Source of the DNA: a bacterium
GTDB taxonomy: Bacteria; Myxococcota_A; Bradymonadia; Bradymonadales; Bradymonadaceae
Assembly (NCBI GenBank): GCA_030427705.1
Contig: JAUIBR010000003.1
Location: 124,001-188,000, forward strand
Direction of reading: 5' to 3'
DNA length: 64,000 bases
Shown: positions 17,371-26,609 of the stretch, one piece after another
How the letters are laid out: each line of letters opens with the position of its first letter
How positions within the stretch are numbered: position 1 is the first letter of the stretch
Notes under the pieces: model-generated
The model's database searches: none
Seen by the model: only the letters and a program-made list of their open reading frames with translations
What the model was told of the DNA's origin: nothing
Made by a program: the position numbers and the translations under genes

Positions 17371-17385
17371 ACTACACAGTGTAGT
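17371..17385. promoter_or_regulatory. 15-bp palindrome, candidate TetR operator
   Basis: ACTACAC-A-GTGTAGT is a perfect inverted repeat in the spacer between the ECF sigma gene and the TetR gene, 131 bases before the TetR start. TetR regulators commonly bind such sites next to their own gene. Binding is inferred only. Confidence 0.5.
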
Positions 17386-17516
17386 TTACTGGATTTGCAC
17401 AAAAACGGCACATTGTGTTTAAAATGTTAAGAAATCTCGGTAGAGATTCTGGCGTCTTACGTATGTCGCGTTTGACGTGATGTTTTGTGCACGTGGTAAG
17501 GAAGTAGTAACCACAT

Positions 17517-18122
17517 ATGGGAAGAAAACCTTCAGAAGCAAAGCGGGAAGCCATCTTGGCTGCCGCGATCGAAGAGTTCCACGAGTTTGGCTTTGCAGGC
17601 ACGAGTATGGATCGCATCGCGGATCGCGCGAATGTGTCCAAACGCACGGTCTACAACCATTTCGAGAGCAAAGAGAACTTGTTCTTCGCGTTCCTGGGCG
17701 CGTTCTTTGAAGAAGAAGAAATGGAGTGCTCGCCGAAGTTCGATCCGGACCGTCCGATTCGCGAGCAACTACGCGAGATGATCCTCTTGGATATCAAGAA
17801 CCACGAAGACCCTGAGGCGATGGCCACCGCGCGGATTCTCGTGTCAGACGTTGTCCGCAATCCAGATTTGGCGGAGGCGCTCTACAACCAAGTGCGCATG
17901 TTTAAAGAACACGCCTCAACTTGGTTCACCGCAGCATCGGAGGCCAAGATGTTGAACATCGATGACCCCGAGATCGCCGCGAAGACTCTGATGAGCATGG
18001 TGCATGGGTTCTTTTTCTGGCCGCAGATGTTCTTGCGTGAAGACCTGCCAACGGGTGACACACGCGCAAAAGTTGTTGAGAACATCCTTGATACATTCCT
18101 GGCTCGATACGAACCCCGCTGA
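17517..18122 (+). CDS. TetR/AcrR-family transcriptional regulator
   Basis: A 201-residue one-component regulator. The N-terminal helix-turn-helix is typical: REAILAAAIEEFHEFGFAGT, then MDRIADRANVSKRTVYNHF and ESKENLFFAF (residues about 10-58). The rest is the helical ligand-binding and dimer domain, with conserved MVHGFFFWPQMFL near residue 160. The ligand is unknown. The ATG lies within CATATGGG after GGTAAGGAAG. Candidate operators lie upstream (17371) and before the next lipoprotein (18166). Confidence 0.9.
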   Translation: MGRKPSEAKREAILAAAIEEFHEFGFAGTSMDRIADRANVSKRTVYNHFESKENLFFAFLGAFFEEEEMECSPKFDPDRPIREQLREMILLDIKNHEDPEAMATARILVSDVVRNPDLAEALYNQVRMFKEHASTWFTAASEAKMLNIDDPEIAAKTLMSMVHGFFFWPQMFLREDLPTGDTRAKVVENILDTFLARYEPR

Positions 18123-18165
18123 AGCCCGCTTTCAGCGAAGTCTTGCGAATTCTTTGGGATTGATT

Positions 18166-18187
18166 CAGTGTTAGTCAAACAACACTG
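18166..18187. promoter_or_regulatory. Inverted repeat upstream of Cys-rich lipoprotein
   Basis: CAGTGTT (18166-18172) and AACACTG (18181-18187) form a 22-base interrupted palindrome nine bases before the lipoprotein ATG. Its half-site CAGTGTTAGT resembles CAGTGTAGT in the 17371 palindrome, so the same TetR protein could bind both. As RNA it could also be a weak leader hairpin. Confidence 0.4.
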
Positions 18188-18195
18188 GATACGAC

Positions 18196-19290
18196 ATGAA
18201 ACGACTTATATTGGCGGTGAGTTCTTCGTTGGTGCTGTCAGGCTGCATTGAGTCTGCGCCAAGTTCAGGTGGGGGCGACAACAACGCCAACAACCAGAAC
18301 AATGTCAACAACATCAACAACGTCAACAATCAGAACAACGTCAACAACGTTAACAACGCGAATAACGTCAACAACGTTAACAACGCCAACAACGTTAACA
18401 ATCAGAACAACACCAATAGTTGTGTCGCGTGGGATGATGCTGAGTTCTGCCAGCAGAACAACGCCAACTGCGGCATGGTTTCTGGGGAGGACAACTGCGG
18501 CAACCTGCGAACCATCGACTGTGAGCTGGAACCTTGTGAACCCGGCAGCACATGCACGGATAACCTTTGTAGTTGTGACTGCGAGATCGCCGACTACGGA
18601 TGTCTGGTGGAAGGAGCTCGGCAACCGGGCTCAGATTGCAATGTGTGTAATCCGGACAATCCAACAGATTGGTCGTTTGTTCCGTTTGGCGAGTCATGCG
18701 ACAGCGATGACCTTTGTGCTCCGCGCGGAACCTGTGAGGGCAATAGCGGCGAATGTGTTGGCGACACCAAAGACTGCGAAGCATTGGTGAACATTGGTGT
18801 GTGCGAGCGAGCCTTTTGCAACCCATCCAACGGAAATTGTGAGATAGAGGCAGCGTTGAATGAACCTTGTGATGCTGGAAATCCTTGTCAATCCGGAATT
18901 TGCAATGGGCAGAAGACGTGTGTTCCAAATCTCAACGATCAGTCGAAGGAGTATTCATCCTGTGGCACAAACCAGGCAACGATGTGTCCTGGTTTTTGTG
19001 AATCTGCTAATGGGCCCGGGGGCGATACACCTCCATACGAGGTCACATGCCGTTATGGAAAAGACACCTACAGTCTGAGCATGATGCCAACCGTCTGCTT
19101 CGACACGGCAGATAACTGCTATGCAGTTAACTCTCTAAATCCTGACAATGAATGTCAGATTTGCTTGGATCAAACGGGATTCGTTGAGTGGGTGAATCTC
19201 AGCCAGGGTACATGCATGACAGCAGAAGGTGCTTCTGGAACCTGTTCAGGCGGAACCTGTGTCGATCTCAATATGGGCGGTGGCGGCTAG
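18196..19290 (+). CDS. Cys-rich lipoprotein with Asn-rich linker
   Basis: A 364-residue lipoprotein (lipobox LSGC, Cys about residue 17). After the anchor comes a linker of about 50 residues built from NN-x units (NNVNNANNVNN), encoded by imperfect nine-base repeats. The remainder is very rich in Cys with short spacing (CTDNLCSCDC, CVGDTKDCEAL, CDAGNPCQSGICNGQKTC), suggesting many disulphides and an extracellular location. The Cys modules resemble those of other myxobacterial surface proteins; no enzyme motif is seen. It may be regulated by the TetR upstream. Its TAG directly abuts the stop of the convergent ATPase gene with no spacer. Confidence 0.82.
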   Translation: MKRLILAVSSSLVLSGCIESAPSSGGGDNNANNQNNVNNINNVNNQNNVNNVNNANNVNNVNNANNVNNQNNTNSCVAWDDAEFCQQNNANCGMVSGEDNCGNLRTIDCELEPCEPGSTCTDNLCSCDCEIADYGCLVEGARQPGSDCNVCNPDNPTDWSFVPFGESCDSDDLCAPRGTCEGNSGECVGDTKDCEALVNIGVCERAFCNPSNGNCEIEAALNEPCDAGNPCQSGICNGQKTCVPNLNDQSKEYSSCGTNQATMCPGFCESANGPGGDTPPYEVTCRYGKDTYSLSMMPTVCFDTADNCYAVNSLNPDNECQICLDQTGFVEWVNLSQGTCMTAEGASGTCSGGTCVDLNMGGGG

Positions 19291-22200
19291 TTATTTCAAC
19301 CGATTTAGAATCTCCTCAAGCGCTTCGTTTGTGCGCTCGCTCTGCTCGAAGTGCTCTTGAATTGCGGTCGCCATCGGCACCAGGGCCGTCTCAATAATGG
19401 CCAGCTGATGTTCCAGCGTTTCCGTTAGTTTCTGCGGCAGGTCTCCCACCACTTTCACCTCCAGATTATCAGGGAACGCCGCCATCTGGTCCCAGGCGCT
19501 ATCGATGGCTTCGCTGGTCTGTTGCAGGCTCTTCGTCGCCTGCGGAGCGGACGTCGCCTGCGAGACGTTTTGAGCAGCCGTCACCGCACGCTCAAGCGAC
19601 TCTCGGATGCCACCCAACTCAGATTGCATCGCACTGTTGTCGAGCGCGGTCTGGATAGATTCTAACCTCTGGACCAGCGTCGTTAGCGGACCTGCGACGC
19701 GCGCGACGGGGTCGTCCTCGCTGCCACCCAGCATGTTGCGTCGTTTGAACTCCGCCTTGATGTCTTCCCAGCGCTGCGCATCTTCGGGCTTAAGTTTGCC
19801 CCGTAGCTCGCCCAGCTTCAGCAGGTTCTGCTCGGAGCCCGTTGTGAGCGTCTGAGCTTCCTGCCCGTAGTGATTGTCGATAAGGCGCTGCACCTCGTCG
19901 TCGTTCATGGCGCTGGCAATCTTCTCGGCCATCTTGTTCATGTTCCGGTAGCTACCCTGCAGTTGGAACGGGGGCTCAGTCCGGTACTCATCCATCATCG
20001 CCGCGGACTTGATGTACTGCTGGTTTACGGTGAGCACGACGTCCCGAATCGCACTGAACTTTTGGAACACCGAGACAATCTCGCCGGCCTCGACGCTACT
20101 GTACGGATGCTCAAGCTCGGAAACCGGAATGCCCTCGCCTTTAGCCATGCGCATGAACTTGTCGATATCTCCGCGTGGTCGCGTGGAGAGCGGCGCAGTA
20201 ACCTTGTTGGCCGTCAGTGAATTCTCGATGTAACTCATCTCGAACGCACCCTCATTGCCCGAGAGAATATCGCCCAGATTGTAGGTGTCAGCGCGGTTGG
20301 CCAACATGTCCGGGATGGTGAATCGCTCGCCGCTCTCGGTATATGGGTTACCAGCCATGACGACGGCGAAGCGCTTGCCGCGTAGGTCGTACGTGCGCGA
20401 GCGCCCCTTGTAGACACCTTCGATGCGACGCGTGGCATCACAGAGCGAGATAAACTTCTGCAGAAACTCAGGATGGGTGTGCTGGATATCGTCGACATAC
20501 AGCATCACGTTGTTACCCATCTCGAGCGCGAGATTGACCTTCTCGACCTCCTGACGTGCGGTCGCATTCGGTGCCTGGCTTGGGTCCAAAGAAACGACTT
20601 CATGACCCAACGAAGGACCGTTGATCTTCATGAAAATCAAACCGAGGCGGCTTGCGACGTACTCCATCAACGTCGTCTTGCCGTAACCTGGCGGCGAGAT
20701 GAGTAGCAGAAGTCCACTTCGGTCGGAGCGACCTTCGTCGCCCGCTGCGCCAAGCTGTTTAGCGAGGTTGTCGCCAATCAATGGCAGGTAGACTTCGTCA
20801 ATGAGCCGGTTGCGAACAAATGTGCTCAAGACCTGCGGTCGAAGCTCATTCAAGCGTAGACGATAACGCTCGCGCTCCAGCAATTCATGCGCTTCATTAC
20901 GGTATTGTCGGTAGGCTGGCACGTGGTCTTCGATGTAGTGCGACAGCCGCAGCCGGAATTCGTCCAAGGTGGTCTCGTAGACACCGTTGTCGATGACGGA
21001 GTGTTGCCCCAGCAATCCATCCACTCGGACCGACGTTCGCGCAGAATCCACGCGGCGCTGGATGCCCTTGCAGACGATAACGCCCGCCGCTTCGAGCAGT
21101 AGTGGGCTTTGCACATCGACGTTTCCGGTTTGTGCCGCCCAACCCACAAGCCACGCCATCGCCAGGTCCATCGCTTGCGCCATCGGAGGGCGTCCGAGCC
21201 CAACGCCAGCGCTCTGTTTTACATTGGTTGGGTCATGCCCAACGTCCGAGGCATCGCCACCAAGCTCTTCGATGTCGTTTACAAACTCATTGCGGAGGTC
21301 GTGCTGATCCAGATGCGACTGGAACCGCTCCAGCATCGCCATCGCCTCGCCGTTCGTTTCGAATGTCAGAGGCGCCCGCTGTAGTTCCTCGGTGAGGTAA
21401 CGTGCGGCGTTTCGGTAGTGTGCTGTTTCGAGCCCTAAGACTTGATCAAGGCCAAGGCGTTTGGCCCAGGGTTCAATCCGATCCGAAACTTCCTGGGCGA
21501 ATGGCGCAAGCGGCTGAGCATGGTCAAACGTACGACGCAGGCGGCCTAGCGAGGCGCCGCGTCGAGCAGTCCGAGCCAAATTCTTGTCGCCGGCTGCTGA
21601 CCAGAAGAGGCACGCTAAGACACGCGAAGTCGTATCGAAGCGGAGCAGCCCCGCCGTCGACTGAACATCCAGAACGCGAGCTAGAATGCGCGCGGCATCG
21701 ATGTCATGGACTCCTCGATCGTAGCCTTCGTCGTATCGGTTTTCGACGGACTTGCGGACGATAGCCAACATCGCGTCTTCGTCCTGTTGGGCTTCATGCA
21801 GTTTCTGCCAAGCCTTGCCGCCTTGATTCTCGGCCTCAAACAACAACGACGCTGCCAAGAATTCCGCGCGGTACACGTGCGGAGCCTCGGAAACCAGGTG
21901 CTGGTCCCAGAATCTGGCCGTCGCTTTGAAATCCGCATCATCGATCGGCTCGAAGAACTGCGTGCCTGTAATATGCAACGCCATCGTGTCATTGCGAGGC
22001 ACTGTCGTGAGCTCAGGCTCTTGCGTGTTCACGCTAAACCGGTGCTTGCCGAACTTGATGACGTTCGCGCCGCCTTCGAAGAGGTCGATTTTGTCGCGAA
22101 GCTGCCGGATCGCCTGGTCTTTGGATGATTTCAGTTGCGTTTCGATATCGTCCGCAGCAACGTCATCGCCCAGCTGACGCAGCTTTTCCGCCAGATCCCG

Positions 22201-24621
22201 GACTTTGAGAACCATGGCGTCTGCAGCAAAGTAGGCATTGAGGTCGTCGACGGACTTCAGCGACTTCGTACGCCGCTCAACCCCAGCGATGATGCGCTCG
22301 GCGGCAGTTGATGTGTTCTGAACCTGGCGCTGCCGTTCCTCCAAAAGCGTCTGCTTCTTGGACTCAAAGACCTCGTAGATTTCCTCGCGCTTGTCGGCGA
22401 GCTGGGCCAGGAACATGTCGAACGCGCTGAATCGACTCTCGAGTTCTTCAAGCTGAACCATCGTGCGAGTCAGCAGTTCATCACATTTCTCGGGCGTGTC
22501 GGCCATCCCCAGCGAGCTTGTGACGGATTGTCCCAAGAGTTGGAATTGCACCCCGAACTCGGCCTTACCCTCGTTTTCCATGAGGGCTTTGGTCTTGGTG
22601 TCCAGCATCGCCCGGGCGCGATTTTGCGTGCCCAAGAGCTCGCCAATCGCTTCCAACATCTGCGTGCGCTTTTGCGGGTCGTCGACCTGAAGACCTCCCA
22701 CGACCTCGGTCAAAAGCGTCAGGCCTTCATTGATCGAATCCAATCGTTCTTTGACTTCGCCGGCACGAACAGTGTTTTCGAGCGTTTCTACGGACCCGAT
22801 AACGACGTCCAAGTCGTTGTGATAAGGCTCCAGTGCTTCGGGTTTGAGCAGGAAGTCCACAGAACCCTGGCTCAGGTTGTCGAAAGCCTCGCTGATGGCC
22901 TCTTCCATCTCGTCGAGTCGTGCGACGTCCATGAAACGCGTTTCTTTAGCGCTGATGAGCTGCCCGCGCTGGCTGCGTAAGGCGGCGAGACCTTCGACAA
23001 ATCGCTCGATATTGCGCCAGTCGTGGTAGCTGCGTGTATCACGGATGATCTCGGCCTGTGCTTCTTCTAGCTCTTTGAGCTTGTTGTCCGCCGCTTCTTT
23101 GAGGGCTTGGACCTTCTGGAACTCATCGATCACAAGCTCAGACGTGCTGATGATGTTCTTCAGGATGCCCGCAACACCGCCAGCTTCGTCGTGATCCAGC
23201 CAGAAGTAGCTGTCCAGGATACGCTGCGCATTGCCGATGAGCGCTTCGTAGATTGCCATCGACGGCTGTTGATCGTGAATCATCCGGCAGAGCGTCAGCA
23301 CATCCGAGATTCCGTGGACCAACTCTGCATTGCCGAGGTTCGACAAGAAGCCCTCTCCCTTCGGCGCGGACGCAGCATGTTCATCGCTGGTGTACGGCGT
23401 TTGCCAGACCTGGAGCGGGTGAACGCGCGTTGCCTCTTCGCCAGCTTGGCGGAAGACAGCCATCACCCCATCGTCAAAGATCGAGTAGCCTTTGCACATG
23501 ATTGGCGTCTGAACTTCCTTTCGAATCAGATTGAAGCTCAGCAATAGGTACTCGCCTGTATCTGGCCGATAGAACGAGTAGAGAATGTCCTCGCCGTTAG
23601 GCGCCTTGCGCATTTCCTGAAAGCGCATCGACTTTGTTTCGTGTTCGAAAATCTTCGCGGGACCGTCGGTCAGCAAGTAACCACCTGGGAAGATGACACC
23701 CTGATCTTCAGGCAGACGAAGGCATGCTTGTCCCACCGAATCCACACGGAACACGGACTGGGTCAATGTGTTGTAGGCGAGGTAGCGCCACTTTTCTTCG
23801 CGGTAAGGGAGGATCTTCATCAGGATGAGCGAGTCCAACCGCGAGTAGTAGATTTCGGCGTCGCCCAAGCCCTGATGCGGGTCATCGACCGGTTCCGCGT
23901 AGATACCGCGCCCGTCTTCGGTGTTGTTTTCAATCTTTACGGTGAGGTCACCGCCGACCGTCTCGACAAACACCATGTCCAGAATGCTGACGTGCGGATG
24001 GTCGCCTAGAACGTGGTCATCACGGGTGATGGCGACCCATTCCAGGTCCGGCTTAGGTTGGTTGCGGTACTCCCGCAGACCGGCGTTATCGATGTACGTA
24101 GCGTCACCGCCAGCGCTCAGGCCCCATTGCAAAACACGTAGGTCGTCGACCTTCGTACCCACCTGGAATGCGGCGTACAGCCGCCCGCCCCGTGTCGTCA
24201 GCTGATGAAGCCGAGAGTCTTTGAAGTAGGCATAGAGCTCCGAGAAGTCCTTCTGAAACTCCCCATCAGACAGAGGGCCGCCTTGTTCAGCTGCGGTCGA
24301 CTCGATCGTGATGCCTTCATCGCTGCGATTGAAGTTGTGCAGGCTAAAGACGTCCGCCACATCCGTCGTGCCTTTGAGGCCAAAGAAGATGTTGTAGCCA
24401 AAGAGCAGCTGACCCCCGACGTTCACGATGTCTTGGGGAACGCAGTTATGCTCGGTTCGGATGCGCTCCTGCCCAATCACAGTCATCTGCGTGCTACCGA
24501 AGAGGTCCATGCGTTTGGAGTTCAGACCTTCGATCGCGTTCTTTGCGGCACCACCTTGTTCGACAAGCCGCGCGCGGATGATGTCGTAATTGCTGCCTTG
24601 AATCTCGGTCTGTTCAGTCAT
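19291..24621 (-). CDS. Giant DUF3686/AAA+ DNA repair-type ATPase
   Basis: A 1776-residue cytosolic protein. The N-terminal 450 residues match the DUF3686 style (LLFGYNIFFGLKGTTDVADVF, YNLGD-like and WRYLAYNTLTQSVFRVDSVGQ segments). A long coiled-coil and helical centre spans about 480-850. The AAA+ module near 1300 has Walker A SPPGYGKTTLM, Walker B NVMLYVDDIQH and sensor-like VVMAGNPY. The last 150 residues are helical and ATPase-distal. Relatives are called DNA repair ATPases, but direct evidence of a repair role is thin as far as I know. No partner gene lies beside it; the next gene upstream ends 153 bases away. Confidence 0.8.
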   Translation of the reverse strand: MTEQTEIQGSNYDIIRARLVEQGGAAKNAIEGLNSKRMDLFGSTQMTVIGQERIRTEHNCVPQDIVNVGGQLLFGYNIFFGLKGTTDVADVFSLHNFNRSDEGITIESTAAEQGGPLSDGEFQKDFSELYAYFKDSRLHQLTTRGGRLYAAFQVGTKVDDLRVLQWGLSAGGDATYIDNAGLREYRNQPKPDLEWVAITRDDHVLGDHPHVSILDMVFVETVGGDLTVKIENNTEDGRGIYAEPVDDPHQGLGDAEIYYSRLDSLILMKILPYREEKWRYLAYNTLTQSVFRVDSVGQACLRLPEDQGVIFPGGYLLTDGPAKIFEHETKSMRFQEMRKAPNGEDILYSFYRPDTGEYLLLSFNLIRKEVQTPIMCKGYSIFDDGVMAVFRQAGEEATRVHPLQVWQTPYTSDEHAASAPKGEGFLSNLGNAELVHGISDVLTLCRMIHDQQPSMAIYEALIGNAQRILDSYFWLDHDEAGGVAGILKNIISTSELVIDEFQKVQALKEAADNKLKELEEAQAEIIRDTRSYHDWRNIERFVEGLAALRSQRGQLISAKETRFMDVARLDEMEEAISEAFDNLSQGSVDFLLKPEALEPYHNDLDVVIGSVETLENTVRAGEVKERLDSINEGLTLLTEVVGGLQVDDPQKRTQMLEAIGELLGTQNRARAMLDTKTKALMENEGKAEFGVQFQLLGQSVTSSLGMADTPEKCDELLTRTMVQLEELESRFSAFDMFLAQLADKREEIYEVFESKKQTLLEERQRQVQNTSTAAERIIAGVERRTKSLKSVDDLNAYFAADAMVLKVRDLAEKLRQLGDDVAADDIETQLKSSKDQAIRQLRDKIDLFEGGANVIKFGKHRFSVNTQEPELTTVPRNDTMALHITGTQFFEPIDDADFKATARFWDQHLVSEAPHVYRAEFLAASLLFEAENQGGKAWQKLHEAQQDEDAMLAIVRKSVENRYDEGYDRGVHDIDAARILARVLDVQSTAGLLRFDTTSRVLACLFWSAAGDKNLARTARRGASLGRLRRTFDHAQPLAPFAQEVSDRIEPWAKRLGLDQVLGLETAHYRNAARYLTEELQRAPLTFETNGEAMAMLERFQSHLDQHDLRNEFVNDIEELGGDASDVGHDPTNVKQSAGVGLGRPPMAQAMDLAMAWLVGWAAQTGNVDVQSPLLLEAAGVIVCKGIQRRVDSARTSVRVDGLLGQHSVIDNGVYETTLDEFRLRLSHYIEDHVPAYRQYRNEAHELLERERYRLRLNELRPQVLSTFVRNRLIDEVYLPLIGDNLAKQLGAAGDEGRSDRSGLLLLISPPGYGKTTLMEYVASRLGLIFMKINGPSLGHEVVSLDPSQAPNATARQEVEKVNLALEMGNNVMLYVDDIQHTHPEFLQKFISLCDATRRIEGVYKGRSRTYDLRGKRFAVVMAGNPYTESGERFTIPDMLANRADTYNLGDILSGNEGAFEMSYIENSLTANKVTAPLSTRPRGDIDKFMRMAKGEGIPVSELEHPYSSVEAGEIVSVFQKFSAIRDVVLTVNQQYIKSAAMMDEYRTEPPFQLQGSYRNMNKMAEKIASAMNDDEVQRLIDNHYGQEAQTLTTGSEQNLLKLGELRGKLKPEDAQRWEDIKAEFKRRNMLGGSEDDPVARVAGPLTTLVQRLESIQTALDNSAMQSELGGIRESLERAVTAAQNVSQATSAPQATKSLQQTSEAIDSAWDQMAAFPDNLEVKVVGDLPQKLTETLEHQLAIIETALVPMATAIQEHFEQSERTNEALEEILNRLK

Positions 24622-24703
24622 GGCTGGCCTCGTCGTCTCAACAAAACAATTCGAGAGGAGCGAATCTGCTCCACCGAACGTTCAATTGAACCGAACCTAA
24701 GAA

Positions 24704-24731
24704 CGTAAATCTGGGTTTCCAGAGATTTACG
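24704..24731 (-). terminator. Hairpin between choice-of-anchor lipoprotein and ATPase genes
   Basis: CGTAAATCT and AGATTTACG form a nine-pair stem with a ten-base loop. On the minus strand it follows the stop of the 24775 gene and is followed by TTCTTAGG, a poor T run. It is a likely but weak terminator, or a leader hairpin of the ATPase gene. Confidence 0.45.
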
Positions 24732-24774
24732 ATCAATTGGCCCAGATCGCCATGCAAAGATTACGGGTCGGTGA

Positions 24775-26493
24775 TTAGGGAACCGGCCGGCACGACGTTG
24801 AACTCGGAACGCTATAAATCGCGTCGTTGAAGGTCGTGATGGTTCGCGAAGGCCATGCGATCTCGAAGACGTTTTTCGTGTCGCCCGTACCGGACAACAA
24901 GATGGGACCCCACGTCTGCTCGAGATTACCTCGATGGTAGAGCCGGACCGTCACATTCGCTGAATCTGGGAACGAGTCGCCGTGTGTATCATCCCAGTAG
25001 TGCAGGACCACGCGGTAGTTCATGCCATCGATGCCGGTCTCGATGTTCACGTTCTCAGGGCCGTAACCGTCCACGTCGTCGACGTCCAGGAACGGGTCGT
25101 CTTGCCAGTCACCCTGCACACCCCAATCCGGCTCCGGATTCGAGAAGTTGCAGTCGTTGTCACAAAACAGTCCCTGACCCGGCAGAAGCAGCACATGCGT
25201 ATCGACGTCGGTGTTGTCCGAGTCCCACTCAACTTGGATATGGATGTCTTGCGCCGAAATCGGCGGAGGCTCTGACGTTCCGCGAACATTCACGCGAACG
25301 GCGGGGTCGTTCAGCGCGTTGGAGTGAACCGTGAAGCTGCCATTATCGAATCCGGCACGACGAGGGGCATAGGTCACCTCCACCACTTCGGATGCGCCTG
25401 GCGCGATTATGCCGCGATTCCAACCCGTCAGCTGATATGCCGCCGTCGTTTGAATCCCGAAGAACGACCCGCGGCGAATGTCCGTGACATCCAAGTCGAC
25501 TGGGCCGCAGTTCGTGATCGTAAAGTTCTGCATCACCATCTGGCCACGCTGCACCGTCCCGAAGTTCAACGACGTCGGGGCGACATTGATGCAGGCATCG
25601 GTAGATGCGTCTTTGCTGGATGCACGAATCGGGACTTCGACCTCTGGAGTGAATGGGTCATTGGTGCGAATCAACAAACGCCCATCTGGAGCTCCCGGGG
25701 TCATGGTGTCCAAAGTGATGTCCAGATTCGTCGTGGTCTGCGGACGAAGGTCCAATGGCAGAGTGTCGTGGGCGACCGTGAAGGCTGCGCCCTGTTGGAT
25801 CAGCAGCACCTCTCGGACCTCCAAGTTGGACTGTCCAACACTTCCAACGATCACAGTGCGCGTTGGATTTGGGTCGCCCGGCTGGAATGAAAACTGGATG
25901 GCCGGAGGCGAAACTTGGACGCGCGGGCAGTTTTCACTGCAGACATCGGCTCCAGTGAGCATCGACGTCACGTCAAGCTGCGCGGGCTCGTTGATACCTT
26001 GGAAATACACGTTCAAGACGACCTGGTCGTCCGTTGTGTCTTGCGGCGAGAATTGAATGGTAACAACGCGCGAGCCTTGTTCGGCGAGGCTTGTACCAGG
26101 GTCGAGACCAAGGGTTACGAATTCGTTTGGCGTGGCCCCTTCCCACTCCAAGCGTTCGACCTGAATCGCTCCGTCAACCTGACTGACAATCTCGACGTCG
26201 ACCGAGCTGGACTCCCGCACCGGCGTGTACGTGAACGCCACATTCGATGGCCGGAAGAACACGGCGCAATCGGTGCAGTCGTTGTTGGTGTTGTTCGCGT
26301 TGTTCGCGTTGTTCGCGTTGTTCACGTTCGAATGCATGTCTGGCGCGTTGTTATCGCCCACCACTCGCGAGGTTTCGCACAGGCCCGAGATGGGGTTGTA
26401 CGTCTCTCCAGCGTCACATTGCGGGGTTGAACCGATGGTGTCTTCTGAACAGCCAACAAGGACCATCAGTGCCAAAAGGAGCAGCTTCTTCAT
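24775..26493 (-). CDS. Choice-of-anchor D lipoprotein with YfaP-like C-terminus
   Basis: A 572-residue lipoprotein starting MKKLLLLALMVLVGC; I used this ATG because GGAGA precedes it with good spacing. A short NN-rich linker (NNANNANNANNTNN) follows. Three to four ASPM/Hydin-like Ig domains of about 100 residues come next (LNFGTVQRGQMVMQNFTITN, APGASEVVEVTYAPRRAG). The C-terminal 170 residues (EWDSDNTDVDTHVLLL, GDWQDDPFLDVDDVDGYG) resemble YfaP/DUF2135-type domains, with many Asp that may bind calcium. It is probably on the cell surface; function is unknown. Confidence 0.82.
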   Translation of the reverse strand: MKKLLLLALMVLVGCSEDTIGSTPQCDAGETYNPISGLCETSRVVGDNNAPDMHSNVNNANNANNANNTNNDCTDCAVFFRPSNVAFTYTPVRESSSVDVEIVSQVDGAIQVERLEWEGATPNEFVTLGLDPGTSLAEQGSRVVTIQFSPQDTTDDQVVLNVYFQGINEPAQLDVTSMLTGADVCSENCPRVQVSPPAIQFSFQPGDPNPTRTVIVGSVGQSNLEVREVLLIQQGAAFTVAHDTLPLDLRPQTTTNLDITLDTMTPGAPDGRLLIRTNDPFTPEVEVPIRASSKDASTDACINVAPTSLNFGTVQRGQMVMQNFTITNCGPVDLDVTDIRRGSFFGIQTTAAYQLTGWNRGIIAPGASEVVEVTYAPRRAGFDNGSFTVHSNALNDPAVRVNVRGTSEPPPISAQDIHIQVEWDSDNTDVDTHVLLLPGQGLFCDNDCNFSNPEPDWGVQGDWQDDPFLDVDDVDGYGPENVNIETGIDGMNYRVVLHYWDDTHGDSFPDSANVTVRLYHRGNLEQTWGPILLSGTGDTKNVFEIAWPSRTITTFNDAIYSVPSSTSCRPVP

Positions 26494-26609
26494 AGGGATT
26501 CTCCAGCTAATTCGCGAGCGCAAGCAAGGTAGAGAAATGTAGGCAGAACCTCCACTTACTTTGACTTACACGAATTGTGAGAAACGCGAATTCCGGCTAC
26601 GATTTGTGG

